The position numbers and the translations under genes are program-made. A stretch of 64,000 nucleotides of DNA from Paenibacillus_F sp047238265 (GTDB taxonomy: Bacteria > Bacillota > Bacilli > Paenibacillales > NBRC-103111): positions 5,766,001 to 5,830,000 of the forward strand of contig NZ_JBDFMM010000001.1 of assembly GCF_047238265.1 (NCBI RefSeq), in the 5' to 3' direction. The notes beneath the pieces are model-generated. The model was not told the DNA's origin and did not search any database. It was given only the letters and a program-made list of their open reading frames with translations. Shown piece after piece: positions 32,854 through 42,836 of this stretch. Every line of letters starts with the position of its first letter. Position 1 is the first letter of the stretch.

Positions 32854-34092
32854 TTAATTCTCTCCCGCTTCGGCAAGCGTCAGCTCGGTCTTCTGCTTCT
32901 TTCCTTCGCGGTAATACGCAACTTCAATTTTATCCCCTATCTTGCTTTCGTTATACAAAAATTTTCGAAGCTGCACGGTCGTCTCGATCTTCTTCCCGTT
33001 GAGGGCCACGATCACATCCTCGCTTTTGAGGCCCGCGCTCTTGGCCGGTCCCGAAGCTTCGATGACGATCAGTCCGCTTTTCACGTCCGCGGGAAGCTTA
33101 AGCTCTTCCGTCCCCTGGAACAGCTGCAGCTCCTGAGTCGACACGCCCATCAGCGGGCGGATGACTTTGTGATGGTCAATCAGCGACCGGATCACGGGTT
33201 CCGCATCCTTGATCGGGATGGCGAAGCCCAGGCCCTCCACGCCCATGTCGGAGATTTTCAGCGAGTTAATGCCGACGACCTGGCCGTTCAGGTTCACGAG
33301 CGCGCCGCCGCTGTTGCCTTGGTTAATGGAGGCGTCCGTCTGGATCAGCTCCATCTCCCAATCGTACTGGCCGTCCATGGCGAACGAGATCGGGATGGAT
33401 CTTTTGGGCGACGAGACGATGCCCTTGGTGACGGTCGGCGAGAAGCCGAGTCCCAGCGGATTGCCGAGCGCGATGACGGTTTCCCCGGCTTTCAGGCTGC
33501 CGGAGTCGCCGAATTCCGCGATGGACGTCAGATTTGACGCGTCCGTCTCCAGCACGGCCAGATCCGTGATCCGGTCCTTGCCGAGCAGCTCGGCTTTCTT
33601 CTTCTCGCCGGATGCCGTGTAGACCTCGAACTGCTTGCCGCCGTCCACCACGTGGTAGTTCGTGACGATTCTTACCTTCGAGCCGTTCTTCTCGAACACG
33701 ATGCCGGACCCGATGCCCGTCTGCTTGAGTTCGTTCTTATCATTCGGCTGCAGATTGACGATGCTGACGATGGCCAGCTTCACCCGCTCCGCGGCCTGAA
33801 CGACAGCATTGTTGTAGGAGTCCTCCATCTGCTGGGCGGACAAGGCCGCAGGCTTCGCGCTGCCGGTGCCGGCCAGCGCCTGCACGAGCAGAACGACGAC
33901 CAGCATGACAGCGGCTCCCGCACCTCCTGCCAGCCACACCGTGCGGCTGCGAGGGTCTGTAAGCCCTCTCAAGCCCGCTGAAGGGCGGTTGCCCGAGGTG
34001 AAAGCCTTTCCCCTCGACCAGCCCCCATCTTCCTGCCTCCGCCGATCCTTGCGCTGCTTCGTAGAATAGAAATCGTCATCGAACAAACTCAC
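32854..34092 (-). CDS. htrA: HtrA-type serine protease with PDZ domain
   Basis: A 412-residue membrane-anchored protease/chaperone of the YyxA/HtrC type. It has a basic cytoplasmic tail, one membrane helix (VWLAGGAGAAVMLVVVLLVQ near 52-72), a trypsin-like domain and a C-terminal PDZ (LIVIEASGPAKSAGLKSEDV near 335). The catalytic residues lie in IVTNYHVVDGG, DRITDLAVLE and INQGNSGGALV. It acts outside the membrane on misfolded proteins. It follows the wal genes, separated from walJ by a 70-residue plus-strand ORF, as in related genomes where htrA closes the operon. Confidence 0.95.
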   Translation of the reverse strand: MSLFDDDFYSTKQRKDRRRQEDGGWSRGKAFTSGNRPSAGLRGLTDPRSRTVWLAGGAGAAVMLVVVLLVQALAGTGSAKPAALSAQQMEDSYNNAVVQAAERVKLAIVSIVNLQPNDKNELKQTGIGSGIVFEKNGSKVRIVTNYHVVDGGKQFEVYTASGEKKKAELLGKDRITDLAVLETDASNLTSIAEFGDSGSLKAGETVIALGNPLGLGFSPTVTKGIVSSPKRSIPISFAMDGQYDWEMELIQTDASINQGNSGGALVNLNGQVVGINSLKISDMGVEGLGFAIPIKDAEPVIRSLIDHHKVIRPLMGVSTQELQLFQGTEELKLPADVKSGLIVIEASGPAKSAGLKSEDVIVALNGKKIETTVQLRKFLYNESKIGDKIEVAYYREGKKQKTELTLAEAGEN

Positions 34093-34274
34093 GCGATCAC
34101 ACCTCTCGCTCTATCGGCGGATTATTGTACACATGCTGCACTTCATTTTCGTAAAATTACGGAGAAATCAGGAATGTTTCCGGACGGAACCGCCTACAAT
34201 AATAGTAAATGATTTTATAAGAATGCTAGATCAACGAAGCCCAAGCCCACTAATCCGTAAAGGAGCTACTCTCC

Positions 34275-34487
34275 ATGAACAACCGTATCCGCACCCACCT
34301 GGATGAAGTCCAGCTCATCGGCAAGCTTGCCGATCTCAAAGAGGATCACTACCGCAATTCGCTCATTCTTACCGCTCTCATCGACGTTCTGATCGACAAA
34401 GGCGTTCTGACCACGCAGGAGCTTCAGAGCCGGATGGACAAGCTTGACAGCAGCTTCAATCCGTACCCAGCTCCTCCCATTTCGTAG
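34275..34487 (+). CDS. Small helical protein of unknown function
   Basis: A 70-residue protein with AAAGGAG ten bases before the ATG. It is mostly one helical region (THLDEVQLIGKLADLKEDHY, then RNSLILTALIDVLIDKGVLT) followed by LTTQELQSRMDKLDS and a Pro-rich tail. Its 3' end overlaps the 3' end of walJ on the other strand by 32 bases. A TACAAT -10 lies near 34194. Strong translation signals and regular composition make it real, but I do not know the family. It is the only plus-strand gene inside the wal-htrA block. Confidence 0.7.
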   Translation: MNNRIRTHLDEVQLIGKLADLKEDHYRNSLILTALIDVLIDKGVLTTQELQSRMDKLDSSFNPYPAPPIS

Positions 34488-35262
34488 GACGGTCAAAATA
34501 CGTGTCCATCAGCCGGATATTGCGCTCCTTGAGGGAGACGCCCCGGTCTTCTAATACACTATTCAGCGTAAGCCTGGCTAAATCCATCATGTTATGATTT
34601 TGGCTTAAATGCGCCATGTACACGGCTCTCGTACGGGCCGTCATAATATCCAGCAGCGCTTCTCCGGCCGCTTCGTTGGACAAGTGGCCGAGATCGCTCA
34701 AAATCCGGCGTTTGATGTTCCACGGGTAACGTCCCATCCGCAGCATCTCGATGTCGTGATTCGCTTCCAGAATAATGGCGTCCGAGTCCCCGATGACGTC
34801 TTTGACCTTGGTACTCATATAGCCCAGATCCGTCGCCATGGCAAGCTTTTGGCCGCCGCAGTGGAAGCAGTACCCGACCGGCTCCGCCGCGTCGTGGGAA
34901 ATGCCGTAAGACTCGACCCGGATGTTACCGAAGTACTCTTCCGTGCCCGTCTCCATAATCCTCCGGTTCGGCTCCGCTATCGTCCCGATATGCTTATCAA
35001 GAGCTTCCCAAGTCTTGGTATTGGCATAGACGGGAAGGTTATATTTCCGCGCAATGGCCCCCAGGCCCTTGATATGGTCGGAATGCTCGTGGGTCACCAG
35101 AATCGCATCGATCTGATCCCCGCCGACCTCGCGTTCCTTCATGAGCTGTTCGACTCTCCGGGCGCTCAGTCCCGCGTCTACCAGCAGCTTCGTTTCCCCG
35201 TCGCAGATGACGGTCGCATTGCCCGTCGATCCGCTGGAGAGCACCGTAAATCGTAACCCCAT
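34456..35262 (-). CDS. walJ: Metallo-beta-lactamase fold protein WalJ (YycJ)
   Basis: A 268-residue metal-dependent hydrolase with the HxHxDH metal site in VTHEHSDHIKGLG near residue 60, SHDAAEPVGYCF near 125 and the MAHLSQNHN segment near 220. WalJ/YycJ is reported as a 5'-to-3' exonuclease-type MBL protein encoded with the WalRK two-component system, linked to coordination of wall and DNA metabolism. It follows walI by 44 bases in the same operon. Length and motifs are intact. Confidence 0.95.
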   Translation of the reverse strand: MGLRFTVLSSGSTGNATVICDGETKLLVDAGLSARRVEQLMKEREVGGDQIDAILVTHEHSDHIKGLGAIARKYNLPVYANTKTWEALDKHIGTIAEPNRRIMETGTEEYFGNIRVESYGISHDAAEPVGYCFHCGGQKLAMATDLGYMSTKVKDVIGDSDAIILEANHDIEMLRMGRYPWNIKRRILSDLGHLSNEAAGEALLDIMTARTRAVYMAHLSQNHNMMDLARLTLNSVLEDRGVSLKERNIRLMDTYFDRPTKWEELGTD

Positions 35263-35306
35263 AAGCGTTAACTCCTCTATCGTAAAATCCCGTCCCGAAG
35301 GCAGGA

Positions 35307-36071
35307 TTACTTTTTAGTATCCGTATTCGCATCTTCCGCCGAGGCCGGCTGCATTTCAACCGCCCCGTTAAAAGCATGCACATAATAAATATCGCCGTTG
35401 TTAATCGTAACGCGCCAATTCGGCACCATATACTGCGTCTGGGAATCAAACAGCTGTCCATGATAGCCGAGCCTTACATCCGTAATCACCGAACCGTCGA
35501 GCAGAAACTTCTCAACCAGACTGCGCACCGCAATATAAGCCGGAATAACCTTCTGCTCCTTGTCCTCTCCACCTGATTCTACTTCAACATACGCCTGCCG
35601 GTAACTGGTAATTTGTGCATCGGTTTCATAGAGCTTTAATTGAACGTCGAACATCGGATAATCGTTGTACATCTGGTTCAGCACGTACATCCCTTTCTTG
35701 CTGAGTATCGGGTCGTGCTTGTACGCGTCCAGTTTGGGAATATCGGTTTTCGGAAAATCGTCCTTCGGAGAAATCCGGTTCAGGAGGCTGGCGATTTTGA
35801 ACGGGTACTGCAGCTTGACGATCACGTTAGGCTGGTAAGATTCCACGAACTTAAACGTGATCTCCTTAAGCTTCGGCGCTTCCTTGGGCAGCTCGTGGCT
35901 GAGCTGAATGCTTTTTCCCTTCAAAAGCTTGTTCGTCTCCTCCAGCACGCCGGTCATATCCGTCGCCAGCTCGGTCTGTTTCGCTTTTCCCGTCCATACG
36001 AGATAACCCAGCACCACATTCAGAAAGAAAAACGAAAGAATCAGAATGGTTTTGGCTCTTCCCCAGTTCAA
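35307..36071 (-). CDS. walI: WalK regulatory membrane protein WalI (YycI)
   Basis: About 254 residues: one N-terminal membrane helix (TILILSFFFLNVVLGYLVW) and an extracytoplasmic domain with the YycI-type repeats. In Bacillus, WalI works with WalH as a membrane complex that restrains WalK kinase activity. The start is TTG 36071 because AAGGGAGG stands eight bases upstream; the longer frame back to 36152 has no such site. It lies between walH and walJ. Confidence 0.9.
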   Translation of the reverse strand: MNWGRAKTILILSFFFLNVVLGYLVWTGKAKQTELATDMTGVLEETNKLLKGKSIQLSHELPKEAPKLKEITFKFVESYQPNVIVKLQYPFKIASLLNRISPKDDFPKTDIPKLDAYKHDPILSKKGMYVLNQMYNDYPMFDVQLKLYETDAQITSYRQAYVEVESGGEDKEQKVIPAYIAVRSLVEKFLLDGSVITDVRLGYHGQLFDSQTQYMVPNWRVTINNGDIYYVHAFNGAVEMQPASAEDANTDTKK

Positions 36072-36185
36072 CTGCGCAGCCTCCCTTCCCGCAAAAATAA
36101 TACATGCCCGCGTAAACGTCCTCGTCCTGTCTGCATGATCCAAAAGATCCAAAGATCTAAAAGCTCCTAAAAGCTCCTCGTAAAC

Positions 36186-37472
36186 TTAGCGGAAAAACTC
36201 GTAAGTCCCGTCTTTAAACTCAATCGCCCACACGGGGGACAAATTGACGGTTTTGACGCCAAGCGTCGGGCGGTAAGCCGGGAACACGTTCACGATGTTG
36301 TAGCGCTTCGGATGATTCGTAATCTTCGCGTTCAGCGCTTCACCGCCGATCAGCTCGGTTTTCAGCTGGCCCGTAATTTTCAAATCGGAATAAACGACGG
36401 AGCGTTCGTAGTTGGAGACGACTCCTTTTTGCAGGGTAATATGAATGGCCCCGTAGCCTTCCTTCTGTTCGGTCAGAATCGGGAACGCGTCATACACCTG
36501 CCGGAACACAAACATCTGATTCGAAAAAGCGTGCTGCTGCTGCGGTTTGCTGATCGTGTAGGTCCCGTTCCAGCCGCCGTGCTGGTTAATAAACTGAACC
36601 CCCGCATCGAGGTTTTCCTTGATGCTGTTCTTGCTGTCCGTTACCGCGAGCGGATCGGTATATTTCATCCACTTCTTTTCCTGGTTGATCTGCAGTCCCC
36701 GCTTCGCGTCCGTATAAATCTGCGAGCCGTCCCGGTCTTTCAGATTTCTTGTCAGGGAAGGATCGGCGAAAAGGCTGCTTTTCAGCTGCTCCGTGGGAAA
36801 TTCCTTGTAGCCGAAATCATAGGAATTCACCGGTATCGGGTTAACCGGCAAATAAAACTCTCCGCCGGACGCCGCCGTATACGGAGGATTAGTGCCGGCA
36901 ATCGCCGTAAAGTTCTCTACATCCTTGGCCGTAAAATCGGCCCCTAGCACTTCGAAAGCCGTGCTCGCGGAATCCGTGAACAAATATGTCTCGGCGGATT
37001 TTTTATCGCTGCTGGCGAAGATCCAGATCCGGGTAATCAACTCCGTGTCGTCCGGCAGATCCCCTTTGATCTGAAACGTATTTTGCAGCACGCTCAGCGG
37101 AAGACCGTCGCGGAAGCGTACTTCGACGCCTTCCTGTTTCTCACGGATTTCGTCCCAGTTTGTCCGCTCCTGATTCAAGGTAACTTTGCGGAAGCGTTCC
37201 ATTTTGCGCTGCTTGACGCTTTCGAAAATGGTCGAGTACGACGTCGAATCCGGATAAAGAACCGTATGCTGCTGATTGCCGAAATGTAGCACAATCTGAT
37301 CCGGGAACAGCAGGTCTTCCAGTTTCGCCTTCGTTCCTTCCAGTTCGCTGGAAATGTATTCGGAAGGAGGCAGCGGCTCGTAATTCGGTGTGCTGTACGC
37401 CAGCAGATAGCTGAGCAGCAGGCTCAGCAGAATCAGTACGGTCAGCGTGACCGACTTCAGCTTCTCTATCAT
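36186..37472 (-). CDS. walH: WalK regulatory membrane protein WalH (YycH)
   Basis: A 428-residue protein with one N-terminal membrane helix (VTLTVLILLSLLLSYLLAY) and a large extracytoplasmic domain of the YycH type. Residues such as LPPSEYISSELEGTKAKLED follow the helix. It overlaps the walK stop by four bases (ATGA), so translation is coupled. With WalI it modulates the essential WalK kinase from the outer side of the membrane. Confidence 0.93.
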   Translation of the reverse strand: MIEKLKSVTLTVLILLSLLLSYLLAYSTPNYEPLPPSEYISSELEGTKAKLEDLLFPDQIVLHFGNQQHTVLYPDSTSYSTIFESVKQRKMERFRKVTLNQERTNWDEIREKQEGVEVRFRDGLPLSVLQNTFQIKGDLPDDTELITRIWIFASSDKKSAETYLFTDSASTAFEVLGADFTAKDVENFTAIAGTNPPYTAASGGEFYLPVNPIPVNSYDFGYKEFPTEQLKSSLFADPSLTRNLKDRDGSQIYTDAKRGLQINQEKKWMKYTDPLAVTDSKNSIKENLDAGVQFINQHGGWNGTYTISKPQQQHAFSNQMFVFRQVYDAFPILTEQKEGYGAIHITLQKGVVSNYERSVVYSDLKITGQLKTELIGGEALNAKITNHPKRYNIVNVFPAYRPTLGVKTVNLSPVWAIEFKDGTYEFFR

Positions 37473-39301
37473 GACGCGTTCTCCTCCTCCGGCAGGACCG
37501 GCAGCATAAAGGTGACTTTCGTGCCGGTCCCCGGCTCGGACTCCAGTGACATGGCGCCGCCATGGGCTTTTACTATTTCCCGGGCAATCGAGAGCCCGAG
37601 GCCGGTGCCGCCCATGTTGCGGGAACGCGCCTTATCGACCCGGTAGAACCGGTCGAAAATGCGCGGCTGGTCCTTCTTCGGAATCCCGATGCCCGTATCC
37701 TGCACCGAGATTTCGAGCTGATTTCCCTCCGCCATCCGGGCATAGATGGTGATGGCCCCTTCGTCCGGCGTATATTTGATCGCGTTGGAGACCAGGTTGT
37801 CCAGCACCTGGTCGATCTTGTCGCGATCCAGCGCCACCGGACGGATTCCCGGCTCCGCCACGATGCGGATTCGGATGCTCTTCTGCCGCAGCTGGAAGGA
37901 GAAGCGGTCCGCTACCTCCTCCAGCATGTCGGCGATGTCGGTCCGCTCCTTCGTGAGCAGCGCCTGCTTCGAATCCAGGCGCGACAAGTGGAGCAGATCC
38001 GTCACGAGCCGGATCATCCGCTCGGTTTCGTTGCGCGTCACGCTCAGGAAGCGCGGAGCGAGCTGCTTGTCTTCCATCGCGCCGTCCTCCAGCGCTTCGA
38101 GGTAGCTCTTGATCGTCGTCAGCGGCGTCCGCAGCTCGTGGGACACGTTCGCGACGAACTCCCGGCGCGACTGCTCGAGCTTCTCCTGCTCCGTGACGTC
38201 CTGGAGCACCGCAATCGCTCCGGTTACGCCGTCGCCCCTGCGGTGAATCGTCGTGAACGTGACCCGCACGGTCTGCACGTCCTCGTCATCCGGCAGCGGC
38301 ACATCGATCAGGGTCGTGTTGCGCTCGCCGTGCACGTACTGGTCGATTTCCTCGCGGGTAAGGCCCAGCAGCTCCGAAATGTGCCGCTGTGCGGAATGCT
38401 CCTCCTTCACCTGGAGGATCTGCATCGCCCGGCGGTTCATGAGGATGATCTGCCCCGCTTCGTCGGTGGCGACCACCCCGTCGTTCATATTCGTCAGAAT
38501 CGAGGCCAGCTTCTCCTTCTCTTCCTCATTGATGAAGATGGCTTCCTTGAGCCGGTTCATCATGAAGTTGAACGTATGGCCGAGCTGGCTGATCTCATCC
38601 TTGCCGTACACTTTCACGCTCTGGTCGAAATTCCCTTCGGCGGCGGCCGTCGCCTGCTGGGTAATCTCCTTGATCGGCTTAGTGATCGTGCCGGACAGAA
38701 TAACGCCCAGCCCCGCCGTAAAAGCAAGCGCGATCAGCGTCGCCACGATAAGAATCCGGTTGATGCTGGACATCGTTTTGTACAGATCCTCCATCGAGGA
38801 GACGATATATACCGCGCCCAGCACACGGACGCCGCTGCCGATCGGCTTCGCCGTCGCGAACTTGCGCGTATTGTCCACGTCCGTGAACATGCGGTCGTTA
38901 TCCCGGATTCCCTGAAGGGCGCGGGTCACTTCCGTCTTCGTCGTTTTCTGATTCACGATCTGTTTATTCGCTTCCAGCGACGTGCTGAGCACGACCCCGC
39001 CGGCATCGATAATCTGTATTTCCGTATTTCCCGGCGCAAACAGGCTGTTGACGAAGTAAGTCAGCTCTTCCGACAAGTTCTTCGTATCGCTGTTTCTCGG
39101 CTCGTTCAAATACTGGGTTTCCACAAGCCCCGCTATCAGCGTCGCCTGACTGTTAATGGAATCGCGGAATTCGTTTTTATAATGGCTGTCGAGCGTTTGA
39201 TAGAAATAAGCGGCGATCAGCTGCATGGCGATCAGGATCAGCAGGACGTAAATAATAATAAGCTTCGCCTGGATGGATTGAAAAAACCGGATCACCTTCA
39301 T
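37469..39301 (-). CDS. walK: Essential sensor histidine kinase WalK
   Basis: A 610-residue kinase. It has membrane helix 1 near 10-30, an extracytoplasmic PAS-like loop, helix 2 near 180-202, a HAMP domain, a cytoplasmic PAS (LASILTNMNDGVVATDEAGQ), and the HisKA box ANVSHELRTPLTTI with phosphorylated His near 388. The HATPase N, G1 and G2 boxes are DNLVSNAIKYTPDEG, VQDTGIGIPKKDQP and GGTGLGLSIARE. It senses wall status, probably lipid II or hydrolysis products, and phosphorylates WalR to control cell-wall hydrolases. It starts one base after the walR stop. Every domain is intact. Confidence 0.97.
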   Translation of the reverse strand: MKVIRFFQSIQAKLIIIYVLLILIAMQLIAAYFYQTLDSHYKNEFRDSINSQATLIAGLVETQYLNEPRNSDTKNLSEELTYFVNSLFAPGNTEIQIIDAGGVVLSTSLEANKQIVNQKTTKTEVTRALQGIRDNDRMFTDVDNTRKFATAKPIGSGVRVLGAVYIVSSMEDLYKTMSSINRILIVATLIALAFTAGLGVILSGTITKPIKEITQQATAAAEGNFDQSVKVYGKDEISQLGHTFNFMMNRLKEAIFINEEEKEKLASILTNMNDGVVATDEAGQIILMNRRAMQILQVKEEHSAQRHISELLGLTREEIDQYVHGERNTTLIDVPLPDDEDVQTVRVTFTTIHRRGDGVTGAIAVLQDVTEQEKLEQSRREFVANVSHELRTPLTTIKSYLEALEDGAMEDKQLAPRFLSVTRNETERMIRLVTDLLHLSRLDSKQALLTKERTDIADMLEEVADRFSFQLRQKSIRIRIVAEPGIRPVALDRDKIDQVLDNLVSNAIKYTPDEGAITIYARMAEGNQLEISVQDTGIGIPKKDQPRIFDRFYRVDKARSRNMGGTGLGLSIAREIVKAHGGAMSLESEPGTGTKVTFMLPVLPEEENAS

Positions 39302-39302
39302 C

Positions 39303-40037
39303 TTAGAAGCCTCCGTTTTTCGTTCCCCGCATCATGTAACCGAGCCCCCGCCGGGTCACGATATACTCCGGTTTGCTCGGATCGGCCTCCAGCTTCTCCC
39401 GCAGTCGCCGTATCGTCACGTCCACCGTCCGGACATCGCCGTAATAATCATAGCCCCATACGGCCTGGAGCAGATGCTCGCGCGTCATCACCTTGCCGGG
39501 ATGCTTCGCCATATAGTGGATCAGCTCGAACTCCCGGTGGGTCAAATCCAAGGGCTCGTTGTCCCGGTAGACGACATACATGTCGCTGTCGATAAAAAGC
39601 CCGTGAAGCCGGATTCCGTTCGCCTCCGCAGGTTCGGGCTCGGCTTGTCCGGCCGGTACGGACTTGCTCTGGCGGCGCAGGTGCGCCTTGACGCGGGCAA
39701 GCAGTTCCCTGTTGCCGAAAGGCTTCGTCACATAATCGTCCGCACCCATCTCCAGACCGAGCACTTTATCCAGCTCCGTGTCCTTGGCCGTCAGCATAAT
39801 GATGGGCGTATTGAGCTTGGCGCGGATTTCCCTGCATACATCCATGCCGTCTTTGACCGGCAGCATCAGATCGAGAAGAATAAGATCCGGCCGCTCCGAA
39901 AAAGCCAGCTCTACCGCCGCTCCGCCGTCATAGGCGCAGACGACCTGGTAGCCCTCTTTTTCCAAGTTAAACTTCAATATATCTGCAATCGGTTGTTCAT
40001 CGTCGACCACGAGTATTTTGCCATTTGTGCCGAACAT
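39303..40037 (-). CDS. walR: Response regulator WalR
   Basis: A 244-residue OmpR/PhoB-type regulator. The receiver has the acidic pair DD near 12-13, phospho-acceptor Asp 56 in LILLDLMLPVKDG and Lys in FGNRE-preceding VTKPF. The winged helix contains VMTREHLLQAVWGYDYYGD and RTVDVTIRRLREKLE. The linker is a few residues longer than in Bacillus (QSKSVPAGQAEPEPAEANG). It is the first gene of the walRKHIJ operon; the promoter lies in 40038-40100, just beyond the terminator of the upstream peptidase. Confidence 0.97.
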   Translation of the reverse strand: MFGTNGKILVVDDEQPIADILKFNLEKEGYQVVCAYDGGAAVELAFSERPDLILLDLMLPVKDGMDVCREIRAKLNTPIIMLTAKDTELDKVLGLEMGADDYVTKPFGNRELLARVKAHLRRQSKSVPAGQAEPEPAEANGIRLHGLFIDSDMYVVYRDNEPLDLTHREFELIHYMAKHPGKVMTREHLLQAVWGYDYYGDVRTVDVTIRRLREKLEADPSKPEYIVTRRGLGYMMRGTKNGGF

Positions 40038-40106
40038 GTTTCACTCATCACCTGTCCTTCACCTAGAAAACCATACCCTTTTATTGTAACATACCTGTAC
40101 GCAAAA

Positions 40107-40143
40107 AGAGACATGGCCCCCCGCCCGGGAGGCCACATCTCTC
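40107..40143 (-). terminator. Terminator after the M23 endopeptidase gene
   Basis: AGAGA-ATGGCC...GGCCA-AT-CTCT with a GC-rich core forms a long hairpin. On the minus strand it is followed by CTTTTTGCG. It isolates the peptidase from the wal operon promoter. Confidence 0.8.
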
Positions 40144-40183
40144 TTAAAAAAACTTGCGTCTATGAATAGGCGTTTCGCCTGAT

Positions 40184-41699
40184 TTACCGGTTCAGATATT
40201 TCAGCGGATTTTCCAGGCTGCCGCCTTTGTGAACTTCGAAATGAAGATGAACACCGGTCGAGTCGCCCGTGCTTCCCATAATCCCGATCTTCTCTCCTTT
40301 TTCCACAATCGTGCCGGCAGTCGTTTCCACTTTGCTCATGTGGGCATACATCGTTTCGTACCCGTTCATATGATCGATAAGAACATAATTGCCGTAATCC
40401 GATTTATACCCGGCCGACACCACTTTCCCGTTGTCCGCCGCCATGATCGTGTGATTGCCTACAATGTCAATGCCTTTGTGCATCTTGCCCCAGCGCGTGC
40501 CGAACGTGGAGGTAATAGATTGGGAAAGAACGGGCCATGCGAATGTCCCTGTACCTTCTCCTTTAACAACCTTGGTGCCTTTTCTTACTTTCTCCGTAAC
40601 CGGCTGCTCGACGATGTCTTCTCCGACGATTTTCTCGTCCATCAGACTGGCCGTTGATCTTCGTCAGCTCATACGTGACCTGCTTCAATCCGTTCTTGCC
40701 CGGAGAGATCGTCTCCACGATGCCTTCTTTCATCGTCGGGTCCGTCTCGACTTCCGTTTCGAAGTGGACTTCCTGGTTCTCTACCATCTTCTCGACCGTC
40801 TTGACGGACAGGGCCGGCTGAATGACCGTAAGGTCAAGCACATCGCCTTCGCGGATCATATCGTCATGAATCCATGGATTCTTGTCGTAAATCACCTGTT
40901 TCGGAATGTTCAGCTTCTGGGCGATACAGCCTACGCAGTCTCCTGCTACAACCGTATATTTCGTCGGCTGTACACCGCCCGTCTTGATCTTGGCGATCAG
41001 CTCCTCGGGCTTCATCACATCCTGAGGCCGGATATCGACGGCTTCCTCCGTTTTGACCTGCTGGACGAATTCAACCTTCTCGACCGTAGCCGGAGCCGCA
41101 GACGGACTGCCGTCCGCCGACAGAACGGCGACCTTGCTTTCCTTTTCCTTCTGTTCGAAAGGCTTTTTGATCTCCGCCAGCACACGGTCCGCCGTGGCCT
41201 GATCTTTGACGATCGCGTACGTTTTGCCTTCGATAACCAGTTCTACACCGGATGCGACGGGCTTGAGCTTCTCGTCAAGCAGCGCAAGCACCTTCCTATC
41301 GTCCGTTTTTTTCATAAAAGCTTTCTCCGGTTTGGGTTCTTCGATGTCGGGTAATGCCATATGTACGTCCGGATACTGCTTTTCCAGCTTTTCTTCACGC
41401 TCTTGTTTGTACTCCTGCAAAACTTCCTTCGAACTGATATAACCGAGTGTCTCCTGACCGACTTTGACCGGGTAAATATCCGCGAGATTCGCTTTGACAT
41501 ACTGCTGACCGCTGACGGTTAGAAATCCGACTATTGCAATGGAACTGACGCTATATAGGAAGAACCACTTTCCCCGCCCTGACTGACTTGCCGCAAGTTC
41601 GGTGGAAGGTTCCGCTTTATTCCCGGTCAAGCTTTGCCACTGAGCCCGGCTTTGATTCCACAACTTCCTGGCCCAATCTACCGCTTTAAAACCTTTCAT
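40184..41699 (-). pseudogene. M23 (LytM-type) cell-wall endopeptidase with LysM and G5 domains, frameshifted
   Basis: Two overlapping frames together encode a 504-residue protein. They comprise a membrane helix near 40-60, a coiled linker, a LysM domain (KYTVVAGDCVGCIAQKLNIP near 250), a G5 domain and a C-terminal M23 zinc endopeptidase (MHKGIDIVGNH; GVHLHFEVHKGG). The first frame breaks at KINGQ, then reads nonsense (SDGRENRRRR). The second starts with LMDEKIVGEDIVEQPVTEK, the natural continuation of the G5 domain. Removing one base, A at 40646 on the plus strand, restores the protein. ATG 41699 has AAGGAGAAGGAT upstream. It would cut peptide cross-links in peptidoglycan outside the cell. 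Sequencing error or true mutation cannot be told apart here. Confidence 0.85.
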
Positions 41700-41905
41700 A
41701 TCCTTCTCCTTATCCGTTGTTTCTTCACGTGGCAAGAGAATAACAGGCCCAGCCTATCGTCTCCGACTCTACCAACGCGTAAAACTCCCTTAATAATTTA
41801 ACACACCTTCTCTTGCGGTTTCAAGAAAACGGGGGGTTTCCACTATTAGGAACGGTCTGGAAGAAGCTCAAATATCAGGGGTAAAAGGAATTCAAAAGGG
41901 CCGAA

Positions 41906-42655
41906 TCAGCCCCCATATTTTTTCAAAATCCCCGAAAGTTGTTCATATTCGGCCGGATTCAGGTATTTTTTAAGCTTGCCGTCCACTTCCTTCAGCTCCT
42001 CGGCTGTAATGCCGTCCTCCACCATGGCGGAGAGTTTCTGAACTTCTTCGGGAGGCAGCTTCGCGACAAGAATGGAGAAAATTTTCTGCTTGTCGCCGCT
42101 CGACAGAGCGTCCTTCTTCTTGGAGAAGTCATCCGTCGACATAACGACGTCCCGCTTCTGTGCATTCTTCGGATCGGGGGATACCTGGCCTTCCTTCAGC
42201 TCGCCCATTACGGCGACGGCATCCGGCATACCGCTCGGCTCCGGCGAGGAAACGCCTCCCTGCACCGATGAAGAGGACGGTGAGGGCGTGCCTGAGCCGT
42301 CCAGACTGCCCGTCACGGGCTTTTCCGCTCCCCCGGGGGTAGTGGAAGGGGTCGGGCTTGGCGCCGGGCTAGGGCTTGGACTGGGCTTCGATGAGGAGGC
42401 CGCAATGCGTTCTACCCGCTCGTTTACCGTTCCTCCCCTGCCTATCGCCCCTAACCCGAGCTGCTCACCCAGCTTCCCGGTGATCTGCGAAAAGGAAAGC
42501 TTATTCCCTATCGGAGGCAGCTGAAACTGCTTGAGCACCTCATCTACCATTGTGGTCACAATTACATACGTCGTAAAAATGGACAAAAAAGACATCACAG
42601 CCGCACCCGCCGCCCACCTGCCTAACCGTCCCAACCATTTCATAGGTTCATCCAC
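41906..42655 (-). CDS. Membrane-anchored protein with a Ser/Pro-rich linker, unknown function
   Basis: A 249-residue protein. It has a cytoplasmic start, one membrane helix (AAVMSFLSIFTTYVIVTTMV near 18-38), a helical stretch, then a long low-complexity linker (SKPSPSPSPAPSPTPSTTPG) and a C-terminal helical domain of about 85 residues (FSILVAKLPPEEVQKLSAM; YLNPAEYEQLSGILKKYGG). Such linkers cross the peptidoglycan, so the C-terminal part is probably in the wall or spore coat space. Related genomes have an unnamed gene here between purA and the M23 gene; some link such proteins to sporulation, which this sequence alone cannot show. Confidence 0.65.
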   Translation of the reverse strand: MDEPMKWLGRLGRWAAGAAVMSFLSIFTTYVIVTTMVDEVLKQFQLPPIGNKLSFSQITGKLGEQLGLGAIGRGGTVNERVERIAASSSKPSPSPSPAPSPTPSTTPGGAEKPVTGSLDGSGTPSPSSSSVQGGVSSPEPSGMPDAVAVMGELKEGQVSPDPKNAQKRDVVMSTDDFSKKKDALSSGDKQKIFSILVAKLPPEEVQKLSAMVEDGITAEELKEVDGKLKKYLNPAEYEQLSGILKKYGG

Positions 42656-42836
42656 CGCCTTGAAACTTCTCGTTTATACTGGTTTCTCTATAAGCCAGTA
42701 TTGACGGTTTAGACCCGGATCAACCCGCTATTCCCCAAAAAATACCGGAGAACTTCCAGTCCGCAGCTTGAACGCGGTTTGGCGTCACATGAAGATGACC
42801 ACCCGTTCCCTTGCGATTTCTTTCCTCCGGGCAATA

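Noticed and set aside
37562..39595. 677-codon plus-strand open frame
   Set aside because: Antisense to walK and walR; His/Arg/Leu-rich shadow composition and no start signals.
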